Part shown: positions 33,765 through 44,938 of the stretch, one piece after another
Position numbering within the stretch: position 1 is the first letter of the stretch
Layout of the letters: the number at the start of each line of letters is the position of its first letter
Source: Buxus sempervirens
Taxonomy: Eukaryota > Streptophyta > Magnoliopsida > Buxales > Buxaceae
Direction: 5' to 3'
DNA length: 64,000 nucleotides
Assembly (NCBI GenBank): GCA_947561395.2
Contig: OX387190.1
Span: 39,730,392-39,794,391, forward strand
Made by a program: the position numbers and the translations under genes
Notes under the pieces: model-generated
Seen by the model: the letters and a program-made list of their open reading frames with translations, nothing else
Told to the model about the DNA's origin: nothing
Database searches by the model: none

Positions 33765-34740
33765 CAATGGGGCATATTAGGGTTGCTAATCGGGTCGCAC
33801 ATGAGTGGGCCGACACAGCATGGCTCGTGGCCCTAGCCGTACCATGCTAGGTCCTTAATATTGGGCACGCAGCCCGTTAAGGCATGGTTTGCCCCGCGTG
33901 TTGGCTTGCCAGGCACGAAACAGCTAGCCATTTTTTACTTTAATAAAGTGGTTTTTATCATTATTTTTGACTATTTTATCCCACCAACAGCCATTTTATG
34001 GGGTATGCTTGTAATTGACTGTAAATGACAATTTTCACCCTTCCAATTGCCAAATAACAGTCATATTTGAGGGTAGAGGTGGTAAAAAGCCACTTTTGGT
34101 TTTCTATAAATAGGCCTAACCCTTCCTACTCTAAACCACACCTCTTCTACAATATCTGTTACTCTTTTCGACAATTTCCCTTACTTTCTTCATCTCTGTA
34201 GCTATCAAGTAATAGTTAATTTTCTTAAATTGCTCAAGCATCAAAGATGGGAAGTTGGACTCTGGAGGTTGAAGGCCTCAACTGCAAAGTTGAAACTTCA
34301 TTCTAAAGAGTTATTCTTGTATTTAATTTTCTGATTTTAGTATTATTATAAATATTATATATATAAGTAAGTTTCTTTTTCTATCTTTCTTATTATTTTA
34401 AAGCTTAGTATAGTGGGTGACTATTGTGCAACTAAGTGCATCTCTAGGAAAGTTCTGTCACAAAGGACGAGATAATTGCCTAAAGAAACTGGGTTTTAAG
34501 CGGAACAGTTTGTGACCCCTTCAGTTACGTGAGAATTTTCCTAGTCCATTTTTGCATACATTATTCCTCATTTTACTATAAGTAGTGTATCACAAGAAAT
34601 TTATTATTATATTATTTATTAAGAAATTTTTTTTCGAAATTTGGTAATAGACCTTAGGCGGTCTATATACTTTAACATTAAGGAAATGGAATTTCTTAGA
34701 ACCCTATTCAGACATGTTTTTCGGGCAGATTAGGGGGAAT
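33765..34740. other. Intergenic, repeat-like GC-rich patch
   Basis: The patch at 33775-33920 is rich in GGGCACG/GCCCGTG words and begins ATTAGGGTTGCTAATCGGGT. This style is common in plant hAT-like MITEs, but no matching right end was found. The rest is AT-rich with no gene. Confidence 0.35.
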
Positions 34741-34741
34741 C

Positions 34742-34815
34742 ACGTGATTTCAATTGATGTTAAACGGAACAGGAAATTACGTGATTTCAATTGATGTTAA
34801 ACGGAACAGGAAGTT
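34742..34815. repeat. 37-bp tandem repeat, two copies
   Basis: Two nearly identical 37-bp units (ACGTGATTTCAATTGATG...) at 34742-34778 and 34779-34815, just beyond the terminator of the tRNA gene. Confidence 0.9.
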
Positions 34816-34816
34816 C

Positions 34817-34823
34817 AAAAAAA
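34817..34823 (-). terminator. Pol III T-run terminator of tRNA-Glu
   Basis: On the minus strand a run of seven T lies three bases past the tRNA discriminator base, the normal RNA polymerase III stop. Confidence 0.85.
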
Positions 34824-34826
34824 CCA

Positions 34827-34899
34827 TTCCGTTGCCGGGACTTGAACCCGGGTCTCTCGGGTGAGAGCCGAGTATCCTAACCAACTAGACTACAACGGA
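34827..34899 (-). tRNA. tRNA-Glu (anticodon CTC)
   Basis: The minus strand begins TCCGTTGTAGTCTAGTTGG and ends CCCGGCAACGGA plus discriminator A. The acceptor stem TCCGTTG/CAACGGA is perfect. The anticodon stem CTCGG/CCGAG closes the loop CTCTCAC, giving anticodon CTC, which reads GAG. The T arm contains GGGTTCAAGTCCC. There is no intron. Internal A and B boxes are intact and a T-run terminator follows, so it should be functional. Confidence 0.97.
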
Positions 34900-35594
34900 T
34901 TTGGTATTGAAGCTTTAGTTTGTTTTATATGACAAAACAATCGATGACTCCACGTCAGCCTTTTAATTTTGGGGGGACAACAGAAGATGAGCAAACCAGT
35001 CGATCGGGACGGAACTAGCAAAATAATTGAGCAAGTTCAATTGCCTCAGTTAATTATTTGGAGTAGTTCAACTGTATCCAACCAAATCCAACCGATTGCC
35101 AACCCTAGGGCTAATATGTATCTCAAAATGTTCACCCCGGCCGGTCCCATTTATGGTCAGTATAGACTTTGTTGTTAAAATCTTTGAATAAGCTTGAACC
35201 CACCTGAATATTGATTGATACGATTACAAGCATAAAACTTGGTTTAGTAAGTATTTCTTGTCTTCTCTCCCAAAAATAAGTATTAATGGAAAAGACCAAG
35301 CAAATCAATCAGCAATATAATTGCAATAGATATGAACTTGGAATCAAAATATTTGCAATTTATATGCATCGTAATTTGCATATGTATTTGAAAGTTGTAA
35401 CTACTAATTTTTTTTATTTTTTTCTCTTTCTTTTTTGTGGTAATTATCAGAAGTTGTAATTCGGTAACAGACTTGTTTTCGGTGTCCGAATTAGGATATA
35501 AATCCCAAACTTGCACTTGGGGACACCTCTTCCCTCGATATTCTTCAGTTGGAAGATACCCTTGATTTCAAATAGCAATTTGAGATTTAAGAAG

Positions 35595-38500
35595 ATGGAT
35601 GTGGATCCTCGACTGTACGATCACGTTGTAAGTTTTCTGTTCTCCTTCGATTTATCAGCCGAACCTCTTGTTTCTTCTCCTTGCCATTTTCTCTTTTGTA
35701 ATTTCGTTATGGTCATTCAAAACCCTTGATTCCTGATTGAATATCTCCTATCTTCAGTTGCAACTGCAATGATTATGTATATCCAGATGCTTAGGGATTT
35801 AGTCCTCCCAACCCTCATTTTATCTTTATGTTGTTCGTGGGAATACCATTTCTGGATTTTTAGCAAAACCGTTATATGGAATATGATTAGATGAATCGTC
35901 GATTTAAATGAACTGAGGAGATCCTGAACGGTTGGGTTTAATATCAGATGTAGTGCTGCGAGATCTTGTTTGATTTAGTATGGATGTTACTCTTGTTAGG
36001 GTAATTGCAGTTCCGGAGAATAATTTGTTGAGTTTCAGAACTGGGTTCAATTTCCTTGACCAAAAAACGCTTGGGGAAGAAAATCCCACTAGCAAGCAAC
36101 CTCCTATAGTCCTAAGAAAAAAAAAATTCTGCTGATATCAAGTTGTGAGCGTCTATCTATTTAATCCACTTGAACCGTTGTGCTACTTTATTGATGTCAC
36201 ATTATTTGGATAACGTGATATTGAAGAGTCAATCAAGTATTCTGAGTGCGAGACATTATATTTGTGACTTCGCGGAAGAGAGGAGAAAGGATGTTGCCAA
36301 GAGAAGAGAAAGGATGCTGCCATTGTTTTTTTTTTCTTTGTTTGTGTTTCTTTCTTTCTCTTTTCCCTTTCATTTTTAGAAAACATCCCAACAATTAAAT
36401 TTTGTTGAATTATGAGTTTGTGGGGCAGAGTACAAACAGGGAAGGTAAAATAAGGGCAAGTTTTTCCAACTGCCGGTTTACATACCTTCATTATGGGAAT
36501 TGGGGATGGATGTATTGAGAATGTTTTCATTGCAGCTCATGTGGAGTAGCAAACTCATAGTCATTGGTTCATTTGAATTCATTTTGTGCTTTCACCTGCT
36601 AAGTACATATCTATGAATGACTCTGCCTGAAATATTGCCATAAAAAAATAGCTTTTCAATGCAGAAAAAATTTGTTAAAAATTTACACATAAATTCACTA
36701 TGTAGGGCAAATACTAAACTCTTAGTATTGGGAGGACATGGGAGCATAAGCTTCTCTCATTTGGTCTTGCAACCACAAGTAAGAGGCAAGAGAATGGCAG
36801 CTGAGCAGCTGCAATGGTGTTTCTGTGGCAGAATTGGTCAGGTGTATGCCAAGTGCAAACTGGTGAAGAAAAAGATTGCATGTATGTTCAAAGAATTGAA
36901 GCGGATTGCACCCATGATCTTAGCAATGGCATGGGTCTTGTTATTGTTGTCAATTATGTAGGGTTGGATTATATTTACTAGCTTGATCAGAATCATGTGG
37001 GCAATGTCTAAATTAGGTTTTCATGTTGTTTGAAGTAGCCATTCATATATTAAGTTGTTATTGGGAAGATTATACTGGTTGTCCCTTGTTAAAGGACTGC
37101 TGTGATTTATATGCTTTGTGGGATTTGATGCTAATATTCACCATTGACACTCCTGAAAACATTTATATGCACCTGTGATATTTAGGAAAACATGATTCAT
37201 CCTTTTCTTTCTTATGCTTTATGTGGTTGATTAACATGTAAGATGTGTGCACAATCTCTAAATTAGATTACATTGGTCCCATTTTTTAAGGAATATTTGT
37301 AATTTCTGTGCGTTCTGGAGTTTAACAATTATTCACTCGCTTGGAATGTTTTACAACCCCGTCCTCAATAATGGCACCTTGCTCTTATTTGAAGCATATT
37401 TTCTTTGCCCTTCCATCTGCAATCACCATAGGACCCTAATCATAAGCATGGGTAAATAATCGTAGTGTGGGTACTTGCGAATGAACTATCCAAAAAGTTG
37501 ATTTATTATTTTCATTTTTGGTCCCTACTTGCTCAATAGCTTTATGATTCTCATTTTTGTTATTTTGTTAAGATTATCAGTTCCATTATCCTATTTCGTC
37601 GCTTTATGCATCCATTCCTGCATGATTTTTCTTGTGTGATTCTGGAGCATTTTGTATTATGTTGACAGGCTATCAATGATAATGATGTCCGCAGCATTAT
37701 TCTATCATATCTTGTGCATAACTGCTTCAAAGAGACTGCTGAGTCATTCATTGCTTGTGCTGGACTGAAGCAGTCAGTTGATTATCCAGTGAACATGGAC
37801 AAAAGAAAATGTAGGTTAAAGACCTTGTTTTTTCTCTTTCATGAAAGTTCTTATTTTTGTTTTGTAGAAAAATAGAAATCACAGCCTCAAAAGAAACACG
37901 GAAAAAAATTTCCCCTTTTACCGATAAACTCAACATTTCTGCTTGGGTGACAAAATTTGACTCCATTGTGGGTGATACTTGTTGATAATCCTACAAAATC
38001 ACATCTATGTCCCCAATACAGCCAGGTATTAATGAGATATTGTGGAAAATCTAAACTTGAAAAGTAGAACACTCCATATTTAGAAACTTGGATTTCACTC
38101 ATTGTGGCTTACTTGGGGAGCCCTACATGTTCACATGTACTCCTATTCAGCTGTACCTGAAATGCTAAATTTCATCCTTAAAAAAAAAATTGTTACGTGG
38201 CAGAAAAGCATCTCCTCACTCTGGCACCTTTTTTGGTGTATGACCTCAAAAATTAAGAAATATAATGACTGACCACTGTTGATGGAATCCTTTCTCATGG
38301 TATCATTAGGACTTGTATGGTTGATATGCACTATCAAAATGGTCTCATGTTTTTTTTACGGTTGGATTGATGACATCATTGTTCCCTGTGGCAAAAAAAG
38401 CCATATTCACCTGGTCATTAAACCTGGCAAAACATTAAGAAACTGCTTTGATTATTTAAAATTAAAAAAAACTTTGATTATGCATTGTCGACTCGATCCG

Positions 38501-40134
38501 GTGCAATTCAATATCGACAGTATAATTTACGTTAATTATTTATATTGACCCAAACGAATAAAAGTCATAAAACTATATCCTTTTGCAGCACATTGATTTT
38601 GAAGAGCAGAAGCAACGGGAATTAAAGATTACTGCTTGTAATTTCAAATATTATTTGCTATATCTTTTTTCTCATGGAAGTGAAAATTATGTCCATATGT
38701 AGTTATTATCCCTTCAAATACAGTTTTAATTTTTGCGTTGGACCATATTAGAGATAGGGCTGTATGGCTGCTTATTATTATTGTTATTCTTTACGCAGCA
38801 ATTTTCCACTCTGCCTTGGAAGGAAATGCGCTGAAGGCCATAGAATTGACAGAAGAGCTGGCACATGACTTGTTACATGAAAACAAGGACGTGCATTTTG
38901 ATCTTTTGAGCCTTCATTTTGTTGAGCTTGTACGCTTGAGAAAATGGTAAGTAAAAGGGCAGAATTTCCACACTGCAAAGCTACAGTTTAATTCTCTCCT
39001 TTGAACTGAATTTTATATTTCCTTGGCAGCACAGAAGCACTGGAGTTTGCTCGGGCCGAGTTTACCCCCTTTTGGAAGGTGCAAAAATATGTTGAGAAGC
39101 TGGAAGTATGTTTCCTTGGGAACTGCCACCTTAAAGATATTATGCCTTCTTTATAGATTAACCCACTTACACTGCTGCAAAGAAATATAAAAATGGTGGA
39201 CAAATTGAAAATTAGGAACAAAAACAATGTGTTCATGTGTAGAGTAATTTTGTTGCACATTCAGATGTTAGTGTTACTGAGGGTTACATAGATTGTGAGG
39301 CAAGTTTTCAACTTTTGTAGGACCTCATGGCTCTGCTAGCATATGAAGAGCCAGAAAAATCCCCAATGTTTCATCTGCTAAGCTTGGAGTACCGACAGCA
39401 TGTTGCAGATAGTTTAAATCATGCAATTCTTGGTGAGTTCCTTCCATGCCAAACTGCCTTTGTTTAGAATATTTTTCTCAGGAAATTGCACAAGTAATCT
39501 TTTCTCCAAGTTTTGCTTATTTCCTTTTAATAGTTAATCATCTCACCTTGACAAGTCTTAACTCATTTCTCATGATTCACGATTAATGACAGCTCATGCT
39601 AACCTGCCTAGCTATTCGGTAATGGAAAGGCTGATACAACAGGCAACGGTAGTTAGACAGTGCTTACATCAAGAGTTTGGCAAGGTAAACATATGGTTTG
39701 TTCTTCTGTCCTTTGGGATCTTTTGATGTGAATGCCTCTTTTATGATAAGAGTGTCCAATCTTAAAACTGTTTGGCTTACTTTGCTGGAATAGCTTGTAG
39801 ATTAGTTTCCTTGGTCTTATTCTGAAGCATGGACGACTTTCTTTGGTCTGTGAATGTCTGTTTTGATTAATGGTGTCAATCTTCTATATGATGCTTAAGG
39901 CAGTCCACTTTTTTAATTTCAGAACAGTATCCAAGTGCCTATGTACCGGCTAGAGTAACTAATGGTTCAAATGAAGCAGTTTGGTCTAGGGTCCACATTA
40001 TGATTTCAATAGGGTGCATGAAATATAAAGGAACTAAACGAGATTGTGAATGACACATGTGTTTAATCTTTCTACTTGTTGATTGGTAGGAGGGGCATCC
40101 ACCATTCTCTATGAAGGCTTTCCTAAATAGCTGA
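35595..40134 (+). CDS. LisH-CTLH-CRA domain protein (RanBPM/GID8-like)
   Basis: Seven exons (35595-35627, 37669-37810, 38799-38946, 39030-39105, 39321-39432, 39593-39684, 40090-40134) close in frame to 215 residues. It resembles the plant family of Arabidopsis At1g06060, which is about 213 residues. A LisH motif (DVRSIILSYLVHNCFKETAE) spans about 17-45. A CTLH/CRA region follows, with LEGNALKAIELTEELAHDLL, FDLLSLHFVELVR and PMFHLLSLEYRQHVADSLN. LisH-CTLH-CRA proteins are scaffold subunits of CTLH/GID-type ubiquitin ligases or RanBPM-like complexes; the role of this member is inferred only from its domains. Exon 2 is taken to end in AAAAT before GTAGGT, giving RKSIFHSALEG. A possible extra exon at 38590 was not used. 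Confidence 0.88.
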
Positions 40135-40876
40135 ATGAAGAAACCATGTCAACGTAGCTGACAAGGGGCGATCATGGCATGTTAATTTTCCACTTCATGT
40201 TATGTGGCACCAGATGATTTTGGTTCAAAGTTTGGTACTGGATGGGGGGCCAGTCATCTACTTCTTTGTGGCATTTGACAAGGTAAGCCCCAGATTTTCT
40301 TGATTTGGTCAAATATGGGAATGAGTTCTTGCGGCTGCATACCAACGGCCTTCAGGGTTGCTGGTCTTATTGATCAAGGTGTGGCTTTGTGAGAACTTTA
40401 GGTCTATTGGAAGGTGTGGCTTGTAGGAACTTTTGTTTAGCAGGAGACTGAAAATAAATAAAAGAAAAGTTGCTTATGTATTGTATTGGATTGTATAAAC
40501 AGTTTTGAAATGCAGATCTGTTAAAATGGCAACTGTATAAATATACTGTTAGATTTCATTTCCTCTGCCACGAGAGAGAGAGAGAGAAGAATTCTCATCA
40601 CACAGGAAACAATTGTGCGTCTCAAGACCAAATCCAACTTGCCCCATGCCGGTTGTTTCATGGCAGCTGGACCAGTCACCGGATTAACCTATCCATCTTC
40701 GACAATTCTACTGTCACCAACCTAGTAATAGTTTAACGGCCAACGCCTCTACCAAATTCCTCTCTAACAAAAACGGACCATGATCTATAACACCATCGGA
40801 CCATGATCGGACGTCCCCGATCGGCAATACATCACCTGCCCAATTAAATTTGCAAAGAAAGAAGAAAATAAATAAG
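40135..40876. other. Intergenic after LisH-CTLH gene
   Basis: This should hold the 3' UTR of the LisH-CTLH gene. A short (GA)n run lies at about 40573. No gene is recognised. Confidence 0.4.
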
Positions 40877-41033
40877 ATCTATTTGTTTGCTCCGTGACGA
40901 AATGAACATCTTGGCGTAAAGCTCGGCGGAGAGATTCTTGACGGCCTGGTGAAGATCCTCCGTGAGCGGATTCTCCTCCGATCGATAACTTCGTTCTCCG
41001 TATTTTTTCAATGTGTTCTTTCGGCGTTGCCAT
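40877..41033 (-). pseudogene. NO VEIN-like gene first-exon fragment
   Basis: On the minus strand, ATG 41033 opens MATPKEHIEKIRRTKLSIGG. The sense then moves to another frame as NPLTEDLHQAVKNLSAEL and returns to the first as DVHF. This is the conserved N-terminus of plant NO VEIN-like proteins (GHKL-ATPase, sacsin-like). Intact members run on into the ATPase N-box. Two frame changes of one base each break the sequence, and similarity ends after DVHFVTEQ. It is therefore a short, frameshifted relic, possibly left by a duplication or transposition. It lies about 600 bp upstream of the phosphatase gene at 41645, in the opposite orientation. Confidence 0.75.
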
Positions 41034-41644
41034 GGCTGAATCCTTTCAATACACAGAAGCACTACTGTTTCAGAGAGAGAATACTTGCTCGCTTAAGACG
41101 AACAGTGAAATACCTGATTTTCGGGATTTTCTACCAGGGAATCGGTCTGCGTCGTATCGTGTTAGAATAAACGAAGAGAAGAGTGAAGTCACTGTACAAA
41201 ATTATCAGGGACTTGGTAGTAGAAAAACCACAAGATTTGGAAGGGAAAACTTGGAGGCGAAGAATCGAACAGGGGAAAGACGTTAACAGCGTTAACGTGA
41301 AAACTGTTAGTATTCTAATCCTAGACGCTTGGCGGCAAATGAAGCCACGTAGAGGGATTGAAATATGGTTTTTGTTAGAGAAGAATTCGGTCTTGAGATT
41401 ATGACGGTGGTTAGGGATTTGTTTTGGGTGCTTGAGGGTTTTAACTTATGGCTCTAACTTGGAGTAGTTTCACTGGATTGAAACTGTAACGGTTCAGTTG
41501 AAATAATATAGGATATTGATAGCTACAAATCTGATACTAATCCCCACATATCCGAACATCGTATACGTTATTTCTCTCACCGGAAACTCTATTTATCACT
41601 AGAAGAATCTGGGCGGTGAAGAGGGAGTCGCAGTAGGAGGAGAG

Positions 41645-43858
41645 ATGGGCTCTACGCAGCATATACTGGTTTTGTCTCTGATTCTGTTTTTCTGCACAGG
41701 CTTCGCGTATGGAGGCATTACCAGTAGCTACTTCAGAAAAACCCAAGCGTCTGTTGACATGCCGCTGAATGCTCATCCTCCACCGCCTGGCTACAATGCC
41801 CCAGAGCAGGTACCATGCTTTAACAATACACTATCATTTTATTTCGGATGAGTTTCAGCCACTTTATTTGATCTTGCGTGTTGCAGGTTCACATAACCCA
41901 GGGAGATCTCACAGGACGGAGCGTGATCGTTTCATGGGTAACTCCTGCAGAGCGTCACCCAGGCAAAGTTACTTATTGGGCAGCTGATTCTAATTGCTCT
42001 TGCAAACACAAGGCATATTCCACTGTTAAATCTTACAAATACGGCCACAACTACAAGTCGGGATACATCCATCATGCCACCATTAGAGGATTGGAGGTCT
42101 GTTTTGACGACTATAATCATTTTTCGTTCTCTCTTTCTGTATTTCTCGCTTGTTAGTGTTCTTCTTTTTCTGAAAGAGAGAACAAAATAATTGACAATCG
42201 ATATGTTTTCTTTTCCAATTCGTCCATAATGGGTTTTATGTGGAGATAATTGGCCGTCTAAAGCCAATTTGATTGTATATGGTAATCATATATGTGGTCT
42301 TCTGTGTGCTTTTGTGCAGTATAATACTAAATATTTCTACGAGGTTGGGAGACACGACACAATTCGTCGGTTCTCATTCACAACTCCGCCTGAAGTTGGT
42401 CCGGACATTCCCTACACCTTTGGCGTTATAGGTAGTTAGCATCTGCAGTCAACAATCAACATCCTACTTGCTTAACCAAACAGTGGAGGAAGATATTTGC
42501 AAAAAATGAAAATGAAGAAGAAGCATGGAGGAAGAGTGTTATTTTTTTTGTTATTTGTTCTCTTTTTCTTTTTCTTCTTTGGGACCTGAAGTTTTGCTTT
42601 CTCTGTTCAGGTGACCTGGGACAGACATACGATTCTAATCAGACTTTGGAGCACTATGTATCAAACCCAAAAGGACAGGCAATGTTGTTTCTTGGTGACC
42701 TCTCTTATGCTGATCATTATAGTGAACACGATAACAGGAGGTGGGATTCATTTGGCCGCTTTATTGAGAAGAGCACTGCATATCAGGCCTGGATCTGGAC
42801 AGCCGGCAACCATGAACTCGACTTCGTTCCTGACATTGTAAGTCATATAAAGGTTGATAATTTGATGTTTAAACATAAGCTCATTTCGTGTAAGTTGTAT
42901 GGATTGATGTCCCCATTTATGTGTTCATATAGGGTGAAACCAGGCCATTCAAGCCCTACATGCATCGGTATCATACGCCTTACAAGGCATCTCAGAGTAC
43001 ATCTCCCTTATGGTACTCCATTAAGCGTGCATCAGCATATATCATCGTTCTCTCCTCTTACTCGGCTTACGGTGATGAATTTACTCTTATTAATTTCTGT
43101 AAATTTACCTGAATAAGGTTGTTACATTTCTTTTATGCTGAATACACTAAATGCCATGTTTTCTGCCTCTCAGGGAAGTATACTCCACAATACACATGGC
43201 TCGAGCAGGAGTTACCAAAGGTCAACCGATCTGAAACTCCATGGCTGATTGTTCTTGTTCATTCTCCATGGTATAACAGTTTCGACTATCATTTTATGGA
43301 AGGAGAAACCATGAGGGTTATGTTTGAACCATGGTTCGTTCAGAACAAAGTTGATCTTGTGCTTGCTGGCCATGTTCATGGATATGAACGTTCTGTAAGT
43401 ACTATAAAATTTACTTGTGTAATTTTATGATGAATGATCCATTATTTCTTCTAATCATCCACATAAATTGTAGGAGAGGATATCAAATGTGAAATACAAA
43501 GTATCTAATGGACAGTGCACTCCTTCCAAGGACCCTTCTGCACCTGTATACATAACCCTAGGTGATGGAGGAAACATTGAAGGACTTGCTAATCGGTAAC
43601 ATTTGTTAATCGCTTCCCCCCTTTTGAATGAAATGGTGAAATGGTTCTGATCCTTCACCAAACTGTCTCACTTGTTGCAGTTTTACGGAGCCTCAGCCAA
43701 GTTACTCAGCCTTTAGAGAAGCAAGCTTTGGGCATGCCATTCTGGAATTAAAGAACAGGACCCATGCATACTACACCTGGCACCGCAACCAGGATAACGT
43801 AGCAGTTGCCTCAGATACTCAGTGGTTCTATAACAGGTACTGGTATCCACATGAATAA
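41645..43858 (+). CDS. Purple acid phosphatase, intact copy
   Basis: Eight exons (41645-41809, 41887-42096, 42320-42431, 42611-42837, 42933-43071, 43174-43394, 43474-43595, 43681-43858) join to 457 residues. It is a secreted or vacuolar binuclear metal phosphomonoesterase of the large plant PAP class, involved in phosphate scavenging. A hydrophobic signal peptide covers residues 1-23. All seven metal ligands are present: D164 (GDLG), D192 and Y195 (GDLSYAD), N229 (GNHE), H314 (VHSPWYN), H351 and H353 (GHVHGYERS). The N-terminal fibronectin-like domain includes [19 protein letters not shown]. It lies tail to tail with a second PAP gene 1.1 kb downstream. The exon lengths of the two genes correspond almost one to one, so they arose by inverted duplication. 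Confidence 0.95.
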
Positions 43859-44938
43859 AGCAGCACTCCTTAGGAGGAGATGACCCATATCAAGTTTCTC
43901 TTCAATGTTAAAGGGTAGGTATATAATTGTAAGATTTGACCATCCTAATCAATGATCATAGCACATAGCCAGAACAGTTTTGTTTGTTTTTAGCCATTTT
44001 AGCAATAAGATTTAAGCAGTTTTGTTTGTTTTTAGTCATTTCAGCAGTAAGATTTAACCATGATCTCTCTGGGAGACTTTTAAATAAAAGTTTTCGCTGA
44101 TTTATCTTAATGCATTCCTCTTATAAGGTATCCTAGAAATGCAGGGCATTACATATTATATGTTACATAAATTTGAGGAGGCGATTCGCGTTACACATCT
44201 TTTTCCAACTTCATGAACCGTGCCTTCTGCGAGGCTGGGACTCAAGAATTGACACAAGGGGTCCATGATCCAACCGATATATCATCCTATCTGAATGAAC
44301 TAATGCGTTCAAGGTAGGAGTAGATCGTGGTGAGTGCTTTGAAACAGTGGGCTCTATTCTACGATGAAGTTGCAGTAATGGCTATAAGGGAATCTACCAA
44401 CGGCTATTAGGCCCTGAGTTGAGGGTTTCAATTCGAGAAACCACTTGATTTAGAGTTTTGCCCTAAAAGAATATGGTCCAGGTAGCCCAAAACGCGTATG
44501 ATGCGCTTTTACACAACCTCCCTTTGCATTTTGCAAACTTGTCAGAAACCTCTTTACACATTTTCAAAATAACATGCACACACCCCAGATTTTGTTATTT
44601 CAACGCTTACCATCCTTCTAGCTTCAAGGTTGTCTTGAAGCTGTTTGAAATTTTTATTAACCGGAACTATTTTATTTTTACCTCCATAAATTTAATCGTC
44701 TAAAGAAATGTCATTTTTACTTTGTAAAGAATTTTTAACTTGTAGTAGAAGACAGATTTGAAGGGGAAATAAAAATTCAATTTAAGTAAGAAAAAATAGG
44801 AAATTAAAAGTTTTTAATAAGAATAAAACAATTTACTTACACTATAACTTTGCATGAGTAAAATGGTCTATAACTAATGAAATTCATCATGTACAAGGCG
44901 TATATAGTACAGAAATTATGGCCTGATAGGATCTGCTA
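43859..44938. other. Spacer between convergent PAP genes
   Basis: This holds the two facing 3' UTRs. A short imperfect direct repeat (AGTTTTGTTTGTTTTTAG) occurs at about 43976 and 44019. No gene is recognised. Confidence 0.45.

Noticed and set aside
38585-38640. Extra LisH-CTLH exon (HIDFEEQKQRELKITA)
   Set aside because: Including it breaks the continuity KRK-SIFHSALEG that matches the family, and the frame closes without it.
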